From contig NZ_CP092282.1 in NCBI RefSeq assembly GCF_024972775.1, forward strand, positions 2,535,001-2,599,000: a DNA stretch of 64,000 nt. The letters are read 5' to 3'. Positions within the stretch are counted from its first letter, which is position 1, and each line of letters begins with the position of its first letter. This stretch comes from Dehalobacter sp. DCM. Its GTDB lineage: Bacteria > Bacillota > Desulfitobacteriia > Desulfitobacteriales > Syntrophobotulaceae. The position numbers and the translations under genes were made by a program. Positions 52,313 through 61,213 of the stretch are shown one piece after another. The notes below the pieces were generated by a model that did no database searches, was not told the DNA's origin, and saw nothing but the letters and a program-made list of their open reading frames with translations.

Positions 52313-54481
52313 TTACGGAAGACCTCCGCCCTGGATTCTTTCAACGACGGTTACTTCTTTGACCTTACGGAAGCGGTTTAGTACATAATTCAGATGCTCA
52401 AGATTCTTAACTTCGATTCGCAGACGGATATGCGAGACACGGTCTTTTCCAACCCGGGCATTGATCCCTAACATATGCGTACGCGTTTCCGTGATGACAT
52501 TCATGATATCGCTGACCAGCGCAACGCGATCCAACCCGATAATTTCTATATCGACCGGATAGATCGTTTCGATGTTATTTTCCCATTCAACCTCCACAAG
52601 CCGCTGCTGTTCTTCAGCAGTCAAAACGACAAGTTCGGTGCAGTCCTTGCGGTGTATGGATACGCCGCGTCCCCTGGTAATGAAGCCAATGATCAAATCA
52701 CCGGGAAGTGGGTTGCAGCACCGGGAGAACCGAATGAGAATATTATCAACACCTTTGACGGATACCCCTTGTGAATGTTTAACTGGGTGCTTATGCTCGG
52801 ATTGGATCGGTAAAACAAGTGGCTTGAGTTCTTCACGAATAATGTCTTCTCTCAGACGACCAAGTGCTTTTTTGAAAGTGATCGCCCCATCACCCATCGT
52901 CGCATAAAAATCCTCGATATCTTTAAACCCAAAGCTTCGGCCTAATTTGAGCAAATTATCCTGTTTAAGAGCAGTTGCAGGATCAAGCCCCAGTTTTCTC
53001 GCCTCACGCTCAAAGCCTTCACGCCCTCGGATAATATTTTCTTCTCTTTTTTCTTTTTTAAACCACTGCCGAATCTTGTTCTTGGCCTGAGAGGTCTTGA
53101 CCATACAAACCCAGTCTCTGCTGGGCCCGGTGGGGGTTTTTGTTGTCAATATCTCTACGATATCGCCGTTTTTTAATTTCGTATCCAGCGGGACAATGCG
53201 GCCATTGATCTTAGCCCCGATACACCGATGTCCAACATCCGTGTGCACGCGGTAAGCAAAATCGATGGGAACAGATTCTGCCGGCAGTTCAACGACATCC
53301 CCTTTGGGAGTAAATACAAAGACAGTATCAGCAAATAAATCAATTTTCAAGGATTCCATGAACTCGCCGGCATCCTCTCGGGAATCATGCTGTACTTCTA
53401 AGAGTTGCCGAATCCAGGAGAGTTTTTGTTCAAAATTGCTTTCTACTTTTTTACCCTCTTTATATTTCCAGTGCGCAGCAATACCATACTCCGCTGTGCG
53501 GTGCATTTCCCACGTCCGGATTTGGATCTCAAACGGATCGCCATGGTTGCCGATCAGCGTTGTATGCAGTGATTGATACATATTCGGCTTAGGCATGGCG
53601 ATGTAATCCTTGAATCTGCCTGGGATTGGTTTCCATAGGGTGTGAATGATCCCCAGGGCGCCGTAACAATCATTGACGGTTTCGACAATCACCCGCACTG
53701 CCGTCAAATCAAAGATTTCACTCAAGTCCTTATTCTGATCCAACATTTTTTTATAAATACTATAGAAATGCTTTGGCCTGCCGGCAATATCTGCAACAAT
53801 CCCAACGTCATCGAGCCTTTCTTTTAACTGCTTGATGACTTCTTCAATCTGTTCTTGCCTTTCTTTTCTCTTTAACGATATCCCTTCGACTAAATCATAA
53901 TATTCTTGGGGATGCAGGTAGCGAAAGGCTAAATCCTCAAGTTCCCACTTAATACGAAAAATCCCCAAACGATTCGCTAAAGGAGCATAAATTTCCAGTG
54001 TTTCCTGAGCAATCTCCTTCTGTTTATGCTCGGATTGATATTTTAACGTGCGCATATTATGCAATCGATCGGCCAATTTGATCAAAATGACACGGATATC
54101 TTTTGCCATTGCTAAGAACATTTTGCGCAGATTTTCAACCTGGACTTCAACCTTGCTTTTGTAGGCGATCCTGCCGAGTTTTGTTACACCGTCAACCAGC
54201 CCGGCAACCTCGTCGCCAAAAATCTGCCGTATATTCTCAAGGCTTTTATCCGTATCCTCGGCCACGTCATGCAGCAAAGCAGCAATGATCGTTGAATCGT
54301 CCATTTCCAGTTCGGCAAGGATCGAAGCGACTTCAACCGGATGGTGAATATACTTTTCCCCGGAATTCCGCAGCTGCCCCGCATGAGCGTCATCGGCAAA
54401 TAGATAGGCCTCTTCGATCTTTTCCAGATTATAGGGATTTGCATTTTGTACTAGTTTTTCTTTTAATTGCTCAAACGTCAT
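52313..54481 (-). CDS. relA: Bifunctional (p)ppGpp synthetase/hydrolase RelA/SpoT
   Basis: Makes and degrades the alarmone (p)ppGpp. HD hydrolase domain (LLHDVAEDT), synthetase domain (KPNMYQSLHTT, GRFKDYIAMPK), TGS domain (about 385-445) and C-terminal ACT domain. 722 residues with the ATG at 54481, which has GAGGTGG directly upstream; a longer frame would overlap recJ by 16 nt and is less likely. Starts 26 nt after recJ. Confidence 0.95.
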   Translation of the reverse strand: MTFEQLKEKLVQNANPYNLEKIEEAYLFADDAHAGQLRNSGEKYIHHPVEVASILAELEMDDSTIIAALLHDVAEDTDKSLENIRQIFGDEVAGLVDGVTKLGRIAYKSKVEVQVENLRKMFLAMAKDIRVILIKLADRLHNMRTLKYQSEHKQKEIAQETLEIYAPLANRLGIFRIKWELEDLAFRYLHPQEYYDLVEGISLKRKERQEQIEEVIKQLKERLDDVGIVADIAGRPKHFYSIYKKMLDQNKDLSEIFDLTAVRVIVETVNDCYGALGIIHTLWKPIPGRFKDYIAMPKPNMYQSLHTTLIGNHGDPFEIQIRTWEMHRTAEYGIAAHWKYKEGKKVESNFEQKLSWIRQLLEVQHDSREDAGEFMESLKIDLFADTVFVFTPKGDVVELPAESVPIDFAYRVHTDVGHRCIGAKINGRIVPLDTKLKNGDIVEILTTKTPTGPSRDWVCMVKTSQAKNKIRQWFKKEKREENIIRGREGFEREARKLGLDPATALKQDNLLKLGRSFGFKDIEDFYATMGDGAITFKKALGRLREDIIREELKPLVLPIQSEHKHPVKHSQGVSVKGVDNILIRFSRCCNPLPGDLIIGFITRGRGVSIHRKDCTELVVLTAEEQQRLVEVEWENNIETIYPVDIEIIGLDRVALVSDIMNVITETRTHMLGINARVGKDRVSHIRLRIEVKNLEHLNYVLNRFRKVKEVTVVERIQGGGLP

Positions 54482-54507
54482 AGGCCACCTCGGGATTATT
54501 GTCGCTG

Positions 54508-56565
54508 TTATTCGCTGCTCCATAATCTAAAACGGAGCGACATCTGTAAGTTTGTTTTCTCTATCGTGTTCAGCTTGAGCAGATAAGGGTCTGTTCCGCC
54601 CAGCCAGCTGAGAATACCCAGTTCTTCAAATATTTTGGACATTTGCAGTTCAACGTTCTTATTTTCACCTTCAGGGCTCCATACAAGCTTTCCCTGCTCG
54701 CTAACCTGACTCTTTAGGTATTTATAGAAGTCGACCAGCATCTTTCTGGAAACCCGTAACACCTCATCATCGTCGTCATCAGCATCAGCATCAGCATGGT
54801 CACGTAACATGAGTGTATCTTTACCGTCATATTCATCTTCTTGCGAACAAGCTATTTCCGAGGCACTGCTGCTCAGTGAGGGACGATAATCCTTTAATAC
54901 GGCTTGAACGTTTTCTTCATTGCCATAGGTATTTAATTCCAGATTGTATATCATATCGATGGTCTGTAAGCTGCTTAATCGCTCATACTCCGGTCCTTTT
55001 TTAAAGGCCATGGCTTGACGTCTTAGTTTATTCGCTTCGAGGATAAGTTTCAGATGTTCTCCGCCCTTGCCGACAACAGTCAGACTTCGAACGGCGAGAC
55101 CGTCACTTTGTAAGATCGGAGCAGGATTGCCTGCCCCAAAGGGTGCCATTTCGTCCAATTCTGCCAAGAAGTTTTTATCAAATGCGTGCCATAGAAGGAC
55201 CGAATCGACATGAAAACGTTCAAGAAAGGTTAATCCTAAATTCTTAAAACTCGCATTTAAGCCGGCTCGAAGTAACGGAATATTGGCGACAGGAAGAGAA
55301 AATCCGGCTGCTTGTTTATGTCCGCCATATTGCGTAAACAGATCGGCTAGTTTTCTGACTTCCTCTAATACATGATAATCCGGGATACCCCTGGCTGATC
55401 CTTTTCCTTTATTTCCTTCTTCCGCTATCAGAAAAACCGGTCGTTTATAGCGTTCGACCAGTCTTGAAGCAACGATCCCAATCACCCCATGATGCCAGTC
55501 TGGAGAAGAGAGTACGATCACATCCGGGATGGGGCCTTTGCTGAGCATACATTCGGCATCATCCAGCAGTTCCTTTTCTGTCATCTGCCTCTGATAATTC
55601 TCTTTACTTAGAGCTTTGGCAATTTCTATCGCTTCTGAATAATTGTCTTCCAACAAGAGATTTAATGCCAAGCGTGCGGTATCCATCCGTCCGGCAGCAT
55701 TGATCCGAGGGGCTACAATAAAAGAAATATGACCGGCTTTGAGTTTTTTGTCCAGAAGCCCGCACTCTTCAAGAATTGCTCTCAGTCCGGGGTGTTCCGT
55801 ATTCTCCATAACAAGCAGCCCTTGGCGAACGAGAATACGATTCTCTCCTATCAGCGGAACGATATCTGCTATCGTCCCAAGAGCGACAATATCAAGATAA
55901 TCGATGTCCTGCCTCTGTGCAGGATTAAAATGCTCGCAATAGCTTAATAAAGCCTGCAACAATTTAAAAGCGACACCCACACCCGCCAAATGCGGAAACA
56001 GATAGCCGGAATCCGCGACTTTAGGATTCAGGATTCCGATAGCGTGCGGCAAGATATCCGGCGGCTCATGGTGATCCGTAATAATAAAGTCAATCCCTTT
56101 ACCTTTGGCGTAAGCAGTTTCTTCAACTGCGGAAATACCGCAATCGACTGTGATGATCAACGAGACACTGCTTTGCACCGCTTTATCGATAGCTTCCGTA
56201 TGTAAGCCATATCCTTGCTCACGGCTTGGTATGTGAACCATTATATTAAAGCCCAAATCCGTTAGCCCTTTATACAGCAGCGCTGTTCCCGTGACGCCAT
56301 CAGCATCATAATCCCCATAAACCAGGATTTTTTCCTGGTTTTCATAAGCCATTTTCAGTCTTTCCAGGATTACCATCATATCCTTGAACAAAAAAGGCGA
56401 ATGAAGATTAAAGAGTGATGGTCTTAGAAATTCGAGGATACTTTTCTTAGTCGTGTAGCCGCGGTTTTGAAGGATGTGTAAGACATTATGGGAGATCCCT
56501 GCCTTTTCTAAAGAACTCGCGTTGATAACTTTTTCTGATGATAAAATCCATGTGTTGGTTTTCAT
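54508..56565 (-). CDS. recJ: Single-strand-specific exonuclease RecJ with acidic low-complexity insert
   Basis: 5'-3' single-strand DNA exonuclease for repair and recombination. DHH-family motifs YGDYDADG, TDHHEPPD and GGHKQAAG (DHHA1) are intact. 685 residues, longer than E. coli RecJ because of a C-terminal extension of about 110 residues, as in many Firmicutes. Residues about 589-601 are nearly only Asp and Ala (HADADADDDDDE), encoded by a run of GAC/GAT/GCT codons. It is followed by relA and preceded by a LapA-domain gene at 2 nt. Confidence 0.93.
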   Translation of the reverse strand: MKTNTWILSSEKVINASSLEKAGISHNVLHILQNRGYTTKKSILEFLRPSLFNLHSPFLFKDMMVILERLKMAYENQEKILVYGDYDADGVTGTALLYKGLTDLGFNIMVHIPSREQGYGLHTEAIDKAVQSSVSLIITVDCGISAVEETAYAKGKGIDFIITDHHEPPDILPHAIGILNPKVADSGYLFPHLAGVGVAFKLLQALLSYCEHFNPAQRQDIDYLDIVALGTIADIVPLIGENRILVRQGLLVMENTEHPGLRAILEECGLLDKKLKAGHISFIVAPRINAAGRMDTARLALNLLLEDNYSEAIEIAKALSKENYQRQMTEKELLDDAECMLSKGPIPDVIVLSSPDWHHGVIGIVASRLVERYKRPVFLIAEEGNKGKGSARGIPDYHVLEEVRKLADLFTQYGGHKQAAGFSLPVANIPLLRAGLNASFKNLGLTFLERFHVDSVLLWHAFDKNFLAELDEMAPFGAGNPAPILQSDGLAVRSLTVVGKGGEHLKLILEANKLRRQAMAFKKGPEYERLSSLQTIDMIYNLELNTYGNEENVQAVLKDYRPSLSSSASEIACSQEDEYDGKDTLMLRDHADADADDDDDEVLRVSRKMLVDFYKYLKSQVSEQGKLVWSPEGENKNVELQMSKIFEELGILSWLGGTDPYLLKLNTIEKTNLQMSLRFRLWSSE
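54761..54803 (-). repeat. Trinucleotide-rich stretch inside recJ
   Basis: Plus-strand sequence alternates ATC, GTC, AGC and CAT triplets and encodes the Asp/Ala run. Tandem triplets are prone to slippage, so length may vary between strains. Confidence 0.55.
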
Positions 56566-56567
56566 TC

Positions 56568-56921
56568 TTATTTCTTTTCTTCACTTGTGTGGCTATTAAC
56601 CGAATTATCGCTGGTTGTTGTATTATTTACCGCAGAATCAATCGGAACAACAATAGGATCTTCTATCGGGGATTGTTTGCTTTGTGCCTTAACTTCAGCC
56701 TTTTTATCTTTGGCTTTAATCGCTTTCTTTTGCAGCATTTGTCTGCGTAAGGCCAAGAAAAACATCACTAATGCGCCACCCAGTACCGAGCAGAATATAA
56801 TTAGGGCTAACGGCAAATCAGTTACCCAGAATAGAAAATGAATGGTGACGACAGCAGCATTTTGTATGGCGAATATGACGATAATCAAGGCAACAACAAT
56901 AGCAATCAGCAATGCAACCAT
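56568..56921 (-). CDS. LapA-domain (DUF1049) membrane protein
   Basis: 117 residues: two hydrophobic segments (about 2-24 and 38-60) separated by a short loop with IQNAAVVTIHFLFWVTDLPL, the LapA pattern, then a basic and Ser/Asn-rich tail. In Gram-negatives LapA helps lipopolysaccharide export; in Gram-positives its role is unknown. Ends 2 nt from recJ, so probably co-transcribed. Confidence 0.8.
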   Translation of the reverse strand: MVALLIAIVVALIIVIFAIQNAAVVTIHFLFWVTDLPLALIIFCSVLGGALVMFFLALRRQMLQKKAIKAKDKKAEVKAQSKQSPIEDPIVVPIDSAVNNTTTSDNSVNSHTSEEKK

Positions 56922-56970
56922 ACTTTTCCCTCCCTATAAAATCTTGCATCTTTAGACAATCTTTGTTTAA

Positions 56971-57408
56971 TCATAATATATTTCCTATAATAAGCCAACC
57001 TGCAGAAAAAATAAACCTAAAAATAAGCTGGAGCAAGACGAATTTGGAGACGCTGCGATAAGTAAATAATAGTGGAATTCCCACAAAGAATGACCAGAGC
57101 AGGGCTGCAGGCAGTAAAGGAACGAATACCCCAAGGACAACAAGAGGAACGCCACTGCCTGACACTACTTTCAATAATCTAAAATTATGGGTATACCGGT
57201 TAAGGAGCGCATTGATAGCCAGCCCCAAGCCCATATACGTGATTATTATCGCTTCCCATAACCAGAAGCTTTCGGCTGGGTTAATAACAAAATGGACACA
57301 CGATAAAATAACACCGGACAATACTATTCCCAGTGTATTCCATATTAATGAACTGCCTGCTGCACAGAGCAAGACCATTTCCAGTGCAAGAAACGTTAAA
57401 AAGAGCAA
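56971..57408 (-). CDS. Polytopic membrane protein of unknown function
   Basis: 145 residues, about five hydrophobic segments, no recognised motif. Start uncertain: TTG at 57408 with GGTGA upstream; no ATG exists before the next in-frame stop. It is upstream of the LapA gene. Confidence 0.5.
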   Translation of the reverse strand: MLFLTFLALEMVLLCAAGSSLIWNTLGIVLSGVILSCVHFVINPAESFWLWEAIIITYMGLGLAINALLNRYTHNFRLLKVVSGSGVPLVVLGVFVPLLPAALLWSFFVGIPLLFTYRSVSKFVLLQLIFRFIFSAGWLIIGNIL

Positions 57409-57507
57409 TGCGTATTCACCGAACCTTATCCTGTCAGATTAGCACGTAGCGTATTACTCTAGTATTTCCTCTTTTTGCTGGAATAATTATACTTCAGGAG
57501 ATTTAAC

Positions 57508-57555
57508 AGAAAAAGAAGGTATCACAAACTACTGTCTTGTCGTTGTGCTACCTTC
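57508..57555 (-). terminator. Terminator after ilvH
   Basis: Long stem with GAAGGTA and TACCTTC outer arms and CACAA/TTGTG inner pairs, followed on the minus strand by TTTTTCTG, about 30 nt after the ilvH stop. Confidence 0.85.
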
Positions 57556-57582
57556 TCTTGCTGATTATTCCATGCGATTTAA

Positions 57583-58080
57583 TTAAACATCCTTTGCCGC
57601 TTTAGGTCCACGGCAGATGGCAATTTTACCCGTCCGGACAATCTCAATGATCCCATAGTCGTTGAGTAATTCACAGATGGCTTCTATTTTGTCTTCCTCG
57701 CCGGTTAACTCGATAATCATAGTTTCCTTACTGACATCCACGATGTGAGCTCGGAATATTTCGACTAAATTTACAATTTCCGCTCGATTCGCTGGTAACG
57801 CTTTTACTTTTATCATCGCTAATTCACGGTGGACACGGTCCTGCCCCGTCAGATCAATAATCTTGATCACATCGATGAGTTTAGACAGCTGATTAACGAC
57901 CTGTTCCAATTCGTACTCGTCGTCAGCATCAACAACGATGGTTATCCGGGTCATATCTGATTCTTCTGTATAGCCGGCTGTAATACTCTCGATATTGAAA
58001 TCCCTGCGGCTGATCAGCCCGGAAATATGGGTCAGAACGCCCGGTTTGTTCTCTGTTAAGACTGCTAACGTATGTTTCAT
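57583..58080 (-). CDS. ilvH: Acetolactate synthase small (regulatory) subunit
   Basis: 165-residue ACT-domain protein (KHTLAVLTENKPGVLTHISG at the start) that activates IlvB and gives valine feedback inhibition. Its ATG overlaps the ilvB stop by four bases (ATGA). Confidence 0.95.
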   Translation of the reverse strand: MKHTLAVLTENKPGVLTHISGLISRRDFNIESITAGYTEESDMTRITIVVDADDEYELEQVVNQLSKLIDVIKIIDLTGQDRVHRELAMIKVKALPANRAEIVNLVEIFRAHIVDVSKETMIIELTGEEDKIEAICELLNDYGIIEIVRTGKIAICRGPKAAKDV

Positions 58081-59777
58081 TGCCAGTCCCCCATTATCAT
58101 TTTATGCAGGCCGGAGCCCGCAGGCACCATCGGTAAGACATCTTCCTCTTCCGGGATACGGATGTCAACAAGACAAGGCCCCTCCGAATTCATAACCTCT
58201 CGTAGAACAGTGTCCAGTTCGTCCTTATGCTCTAAGCGAATCGCGGGGACTCCCATCGCTGTGGAAATCGCTACAAAGTCTGCTTTCGTGGCCATATTGG
58301 AATGAGCATAATGACCACTATAGAATGCCCTCTGCCATTGGGCTACCATACCGAGTGATTGATTATTTAAAATGATAATTTTAACCGGAAGATTTAAATC
58401 GGCAATGGTCATCAATTCCTGACAGTTCATCATAAAACCGCCGTCACCGCAGATACAGACAACCTTTTTGTGTTTATTGCCCACCTGAGCACCTAACGCA
58501 GACGGTAAACCATAACCCATCGTGCCAAGTCCTCCCGATGTCAATAATGAGCGTGGATTTTTAAATGAGTAAAACTGTGCTGTCCACATTTGATTTTGTC
58601 CGACATCGGTAACAACGATTGCATTGCCTTGAGTGAGCTCGCTGATCTTCTCTATTGCTGCCTGAGGCAATATCCGATTCGTCTGCCGGCTATATGCCAG
58701 CGGATGCTCTTTTTGCCACGCAACTAATTGATGATGCCATGGCATAAATTGTTTTTGCCACGCCTCGCTTGGTCTTTCTTTAATCTTATTCGCCAACTCG
58801 GCCAGCGACCATTTGAGATCGGCAATCACCCGGATATATGATCTGACATTTTTATTGATCTCAGCGGGATCGATATCAAAGTGAATGACCTTCGCCTTTG
58901 GAGCGAACTCCTCGAGTTTACCTGTGACTCTGTCGTCGAATCGCGCACCAATGCCAACCAACAAATCGGTTTCAGTCGTTGCCATATTTCCGGCATAGCT
59001 GCCATGCATCCCAATCATGCCAAAAAAGTGGGGATCATTGGAAGAAATACTGCCAAGGCCCATCAGACTACTGACGGTGGGAACACCGGTATAAGCCACA
59101 AGGTCTCTCATCAGTGCAGACGTATCGGAAAGATTAACCCCGCCGCCAATAAAGAACAACGGTTTTTTAGCTGATTGGAGTTCGTTGCAGACAGCATCGA
59201 TCACCGCTTTATCGCCTTCAACGATAGGCTTATAACCGCGTATTTGGATGCATTCAGGATATTCAAATGCCAATTCTTCTGCAAAAATATTCTTAGGGAC
59301 ATCGATCAATACCGGGCCTGGACGGCCTGAACGCGCAATATAAAATGCCGCTTTCATTGCTTTGGGAATATCCTTAACATCTTTAATTAAAAAATTGTGC
59401 TTGGTGATGGGTGTGGTTATCCCACGAATATCGGCCTCTTGAAAAGAATCCCGTCCCAGTAGGGATAACGCCACCTGTCCGGTGATCAGCACGAGTGGGA
59501 TCGAATCCATATAAGCTGTAGCAATACCTGTAATTAGGTTGGTTGCCCCGGGACCGGATGTCGCGATGCAGACACCAACCTTCCCAGTTGATCGGGCATA
59601 CCCGTCGGCGGCATGGACAGCTCCCTGTTCATGTCGTGGCAGAACATGCGGAAAATCAGACAAGTAAAGCTCATCATACAGTGTTAAGACAGCTCCGCCG
59701 GGATAGCCAAAAACGACGTCAACGTTTTCTTTTTTAAGACATTCTATTATAGCTTGAGCGCCGGTCATTTTCTTCAT
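58077..59777 (-). CDS. ilvB: Acetolactate synthase large subunit
   Basis: Thiamine-diphosphate enzyme forming acetolactate and acetohydroxybutyrate for branched-chain amino acids. It has GYPGGAV with catalytic Glu later (PRHEQGAVH), the FAD-binding middle region and the TPP motif GDGGFMMNCQEL with LNNQSLGMV. 566 residues is normal. No T-box or leader peptide is visible upstream; a TATAAT lies at 59802. Confidence 0.96.
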   Translation of the reverse strand: MKKMTGAQAIIECLKKENVDVVFGYPGGAVLTLYDELYLSDFPHVLPRHEQGAVHAADGYARSTGKVGVCIATSGPGATNLITGIATAYMDSIPLVLITGQVALSLLGRDSFQEADIRGITTPITKHNFLIKDVKDIPKAMKAAFYIARSGRPGPVLIDVPKNIFAEELAFEYPECIQIRGYKPIVEGDKAVIDAVCNELQSAKKPLFFIGGGVNLSDTSALMRDLVAYTGVPTVSSLMGLGSISSNDPHFFGMIGMHGSYAGNMATTETDLLVGIGARFDDRVTGKLEEFAPKAKVIHFDIDPAEINKNVRSYIRVIADLKWSLAELANKIKERPSEAWQKQFMPWHHQLVAWQKEHPLAYSRQTNRILPQAAIEKISELTQGNAIVVTDVGQNQMWTAQFYSFKNPRSLLTSGGLGTMGYGLPSALGAQVGNKHKKVVCICGDGGFMMNCQELMTIADLNLPVKIIILNNQSLGMVAQWQRAFYSGHYAHSNMATKADFVAISTAMGVPAIRLEHKDELDTVLREVMNSEGPCLVDIRIPEEEDVLPMVPAGSGLHKMIMGDWQ

Positions 59778-59801
59778 GCTATCTCTCCTCTCTTTAGATG
59801 T

Positions 59802-59807
59802 ATTATA
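59802..59807 (-). promoter_or_regulatory. Candidate -10 box for ilvBH
   Basis: TATAAT on the minus strand, about 25 nt before the ilvB start. No good -35 and no leader structure. Confidence 0.35.
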
Positions 59808-59890
59808 TAACAGCTTAGCAAAAAATGCACTTAATTATAAAAATAAAATGATAAATATTTATCCATTTTTATATATTCAATAAATAATAT

Positions 59891-60622
59891 TTACACCGTT
59901 ATCGTTAAACCAGTCTGGGCCAAATATATCTTTCCATGATAATATCTGGCTGCTTCCGATGCCATATCCGATACATTTCCGATATGCGGAAAATGAGTCA
60001 TCATGAGAGACTTAGCTCCTGCTTCATTGGCCAACCTGGCTGTTTCTTCCGAGGTCATATGCCCGGAAATCAATCCCTTTTCATCTGCATAGAGACTGGC
60101 TTCGCATAGCAGAAGATCCGCACCGCGACAAAAATCGTTCAAGTCGGTAGCCGGGCCCATATCCCCCGTATAAACCAGTGCTTTTCCTTCATATTCAAAG
60201 CGCATGGCCAGATTATATTCATCATGAACTGTTGGCGCAAAGGATACGTGTAATCCGTTTAAATCCAGTTTTGACCCCGGTGTGATTTCAATACCGATGC
60301 TGTTATCGCCGAACGTTAACTCCTGAAAACGTGCGGAGCAGTAATTGGCATATATCGCAAGGGGCACCCGCCTTTTTTTAAAGGCCATCGCCAATTTGCC
60401 GGCATACAGAAGGCATCCGATATCTGCTGTGTGATCATGGTGAAAATGCGAGATGAATACGGCATCCAGATCCTCGTGCCGAACATACTTCCAGAGCTTA
60501 GACAATATGCCGCTGCCACAATCCAATAACACGGTATGCCGATCTGTCTGTAAAAGATATCCGGCGGTTGCTTCATTTTCTTCCGGGTAAGCTCCCCAAT
60601 AGCCAAGAACAGTTAACATCAT
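59891..60622 (-). CDS. MBL-fold metal-dependent hydrolase (RNase Z/YhfI-like)
   Basis: 243 residues. Metallo-beta-lactamase fold with SHFHHDHTADIG, VYTGDMGPATD, SGHMTSEE and a terminal His in MTHFPHIG. This set matches the YhfI/RNase Z-like subgroup. Substrate unknown. It is located between ilvB and an intergenic element. Confidence 0.82.
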   Translation of the reverse strand: MMLTVLGYWGAYPEENEATAGYLLQTDRHTVLLDCGSGILSKLWKYVRHEDLDAVFISHFHHDHTADIGCLLYAGKLAMAFKKRRVPLAIYANYCSARFQELTFGDNSIGIEITPGSKLDLNGLHVSFAPTVHDEYNLAMRFEYEGKALVYTGDMGPATDLNDFCRGADLLLCEASLYADEKGLISGHMTSEETARLANEAGAKSLMMTHFPHIGNVSDMASEAARYYHGKIYLAQTGLTITV

Positions 60623-60658
60623 AGTTACTCATATCCTTTCGTTTATCTCTGTCCTTTC

Positions 60659-60945
60659 TAGTACATTGTATTCTAAATAACTAGGCAAACAAATACGTAA
60701 GCTTTATTCTGCGGTTGGTCTGCATGCCACATTCCGCTTTCGGCTCTTGTGCCCTCCATGAATTTACATTATAGAAGTTAAAATTCTTTTGCCCTCCTTG
60801 GCAAATTTTAACTTAGGTCCATCCATGGACCGTTGCGCTCCGCAATCCATGCTCCGCTTGTCGCCGGAACTGTGGCACGCAGACCTAATTTGAAGTAAAT
60901 GATTGAGATATTCTTTTGTGTAGTTATTTCAAATACGTTGTACTA
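60659..60945 (-). mobile_element. Miniature inverted-repeat element, copy E
   Basis: 287 bp. Left end TAGTACATTGTATTCTAAAT; right end (other strand) TAGTACAACGTATTTGAAAT. Core arms GTCTGCATGCCACATTCCG and CGGAACTGTGGCACGCAGAC. It has the same internal insert stem (GTTAAAATTC/AAATTTTAAC) as copy C. Its last TA is shared with the fragment at 60944. Confidence 0.8.
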
Positions 60946-60991
60946 GTACAACGTTCGCTAAATCAATAAGCAAATCTGTAAAATAATAATA
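60944..60991 (+). mobile_element. End fragment of a second element abutting copy E
   Basis: TAGTACAACGTTCGCTAAAT plus AAGCAAATCTGTAA match the right end of copy D. No core follows. At 61013 another partial end (TATATTCTAAATTACC) resembles the left end of copy E, and 61051-61074 is a TCTCGATTA short tandem repeat. The remaining 60623-61213 gap shows nothing else. Confidence 0.55.
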
Positions 60992-61144
60992 ATAATTGCA
61001 ATCACATATTACAGTATATTCTAAATTACCCGGTAAACAAATATGCATGTATCTCGATTATCTCGATTATCTCGTCACATCTCATCCCATCCGGTCACGA
61101 TACTATTCTTTTACCGACGCAAGTGAACAAGCATAAATGAAAGA

Positions 61145-61185
61145 AAAGAGGTCACAGAACTACATTGTGTAGCTTTGTGACCCCA
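61145..61185 (-). terminator. Terminator after secF
   Basis: Stem GGTCACA/TGTGACC with inner CTACA/TGTAG; on the minus strand TCTTTTCTTTC follows. It is 30 nt after the secF stop. Confidence 0.75.
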
Positions 61186-61213
61186 TAATATCAATTGAGT
61201 CTTCAGCTGATTA

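Noticed and set aside
59778-59890. T-box or leader peptide attenuator for ilvBH
   Set aside because: The short AT-rich leader has no T-box motif, no branched-chain codon run and no terminator.
61051-61074. CRISPR-like short repeats
   Set aside because: Only a short TCTCGATTA tandem repeat without spacers; no cas genes. No CRISPR array seen in the window.
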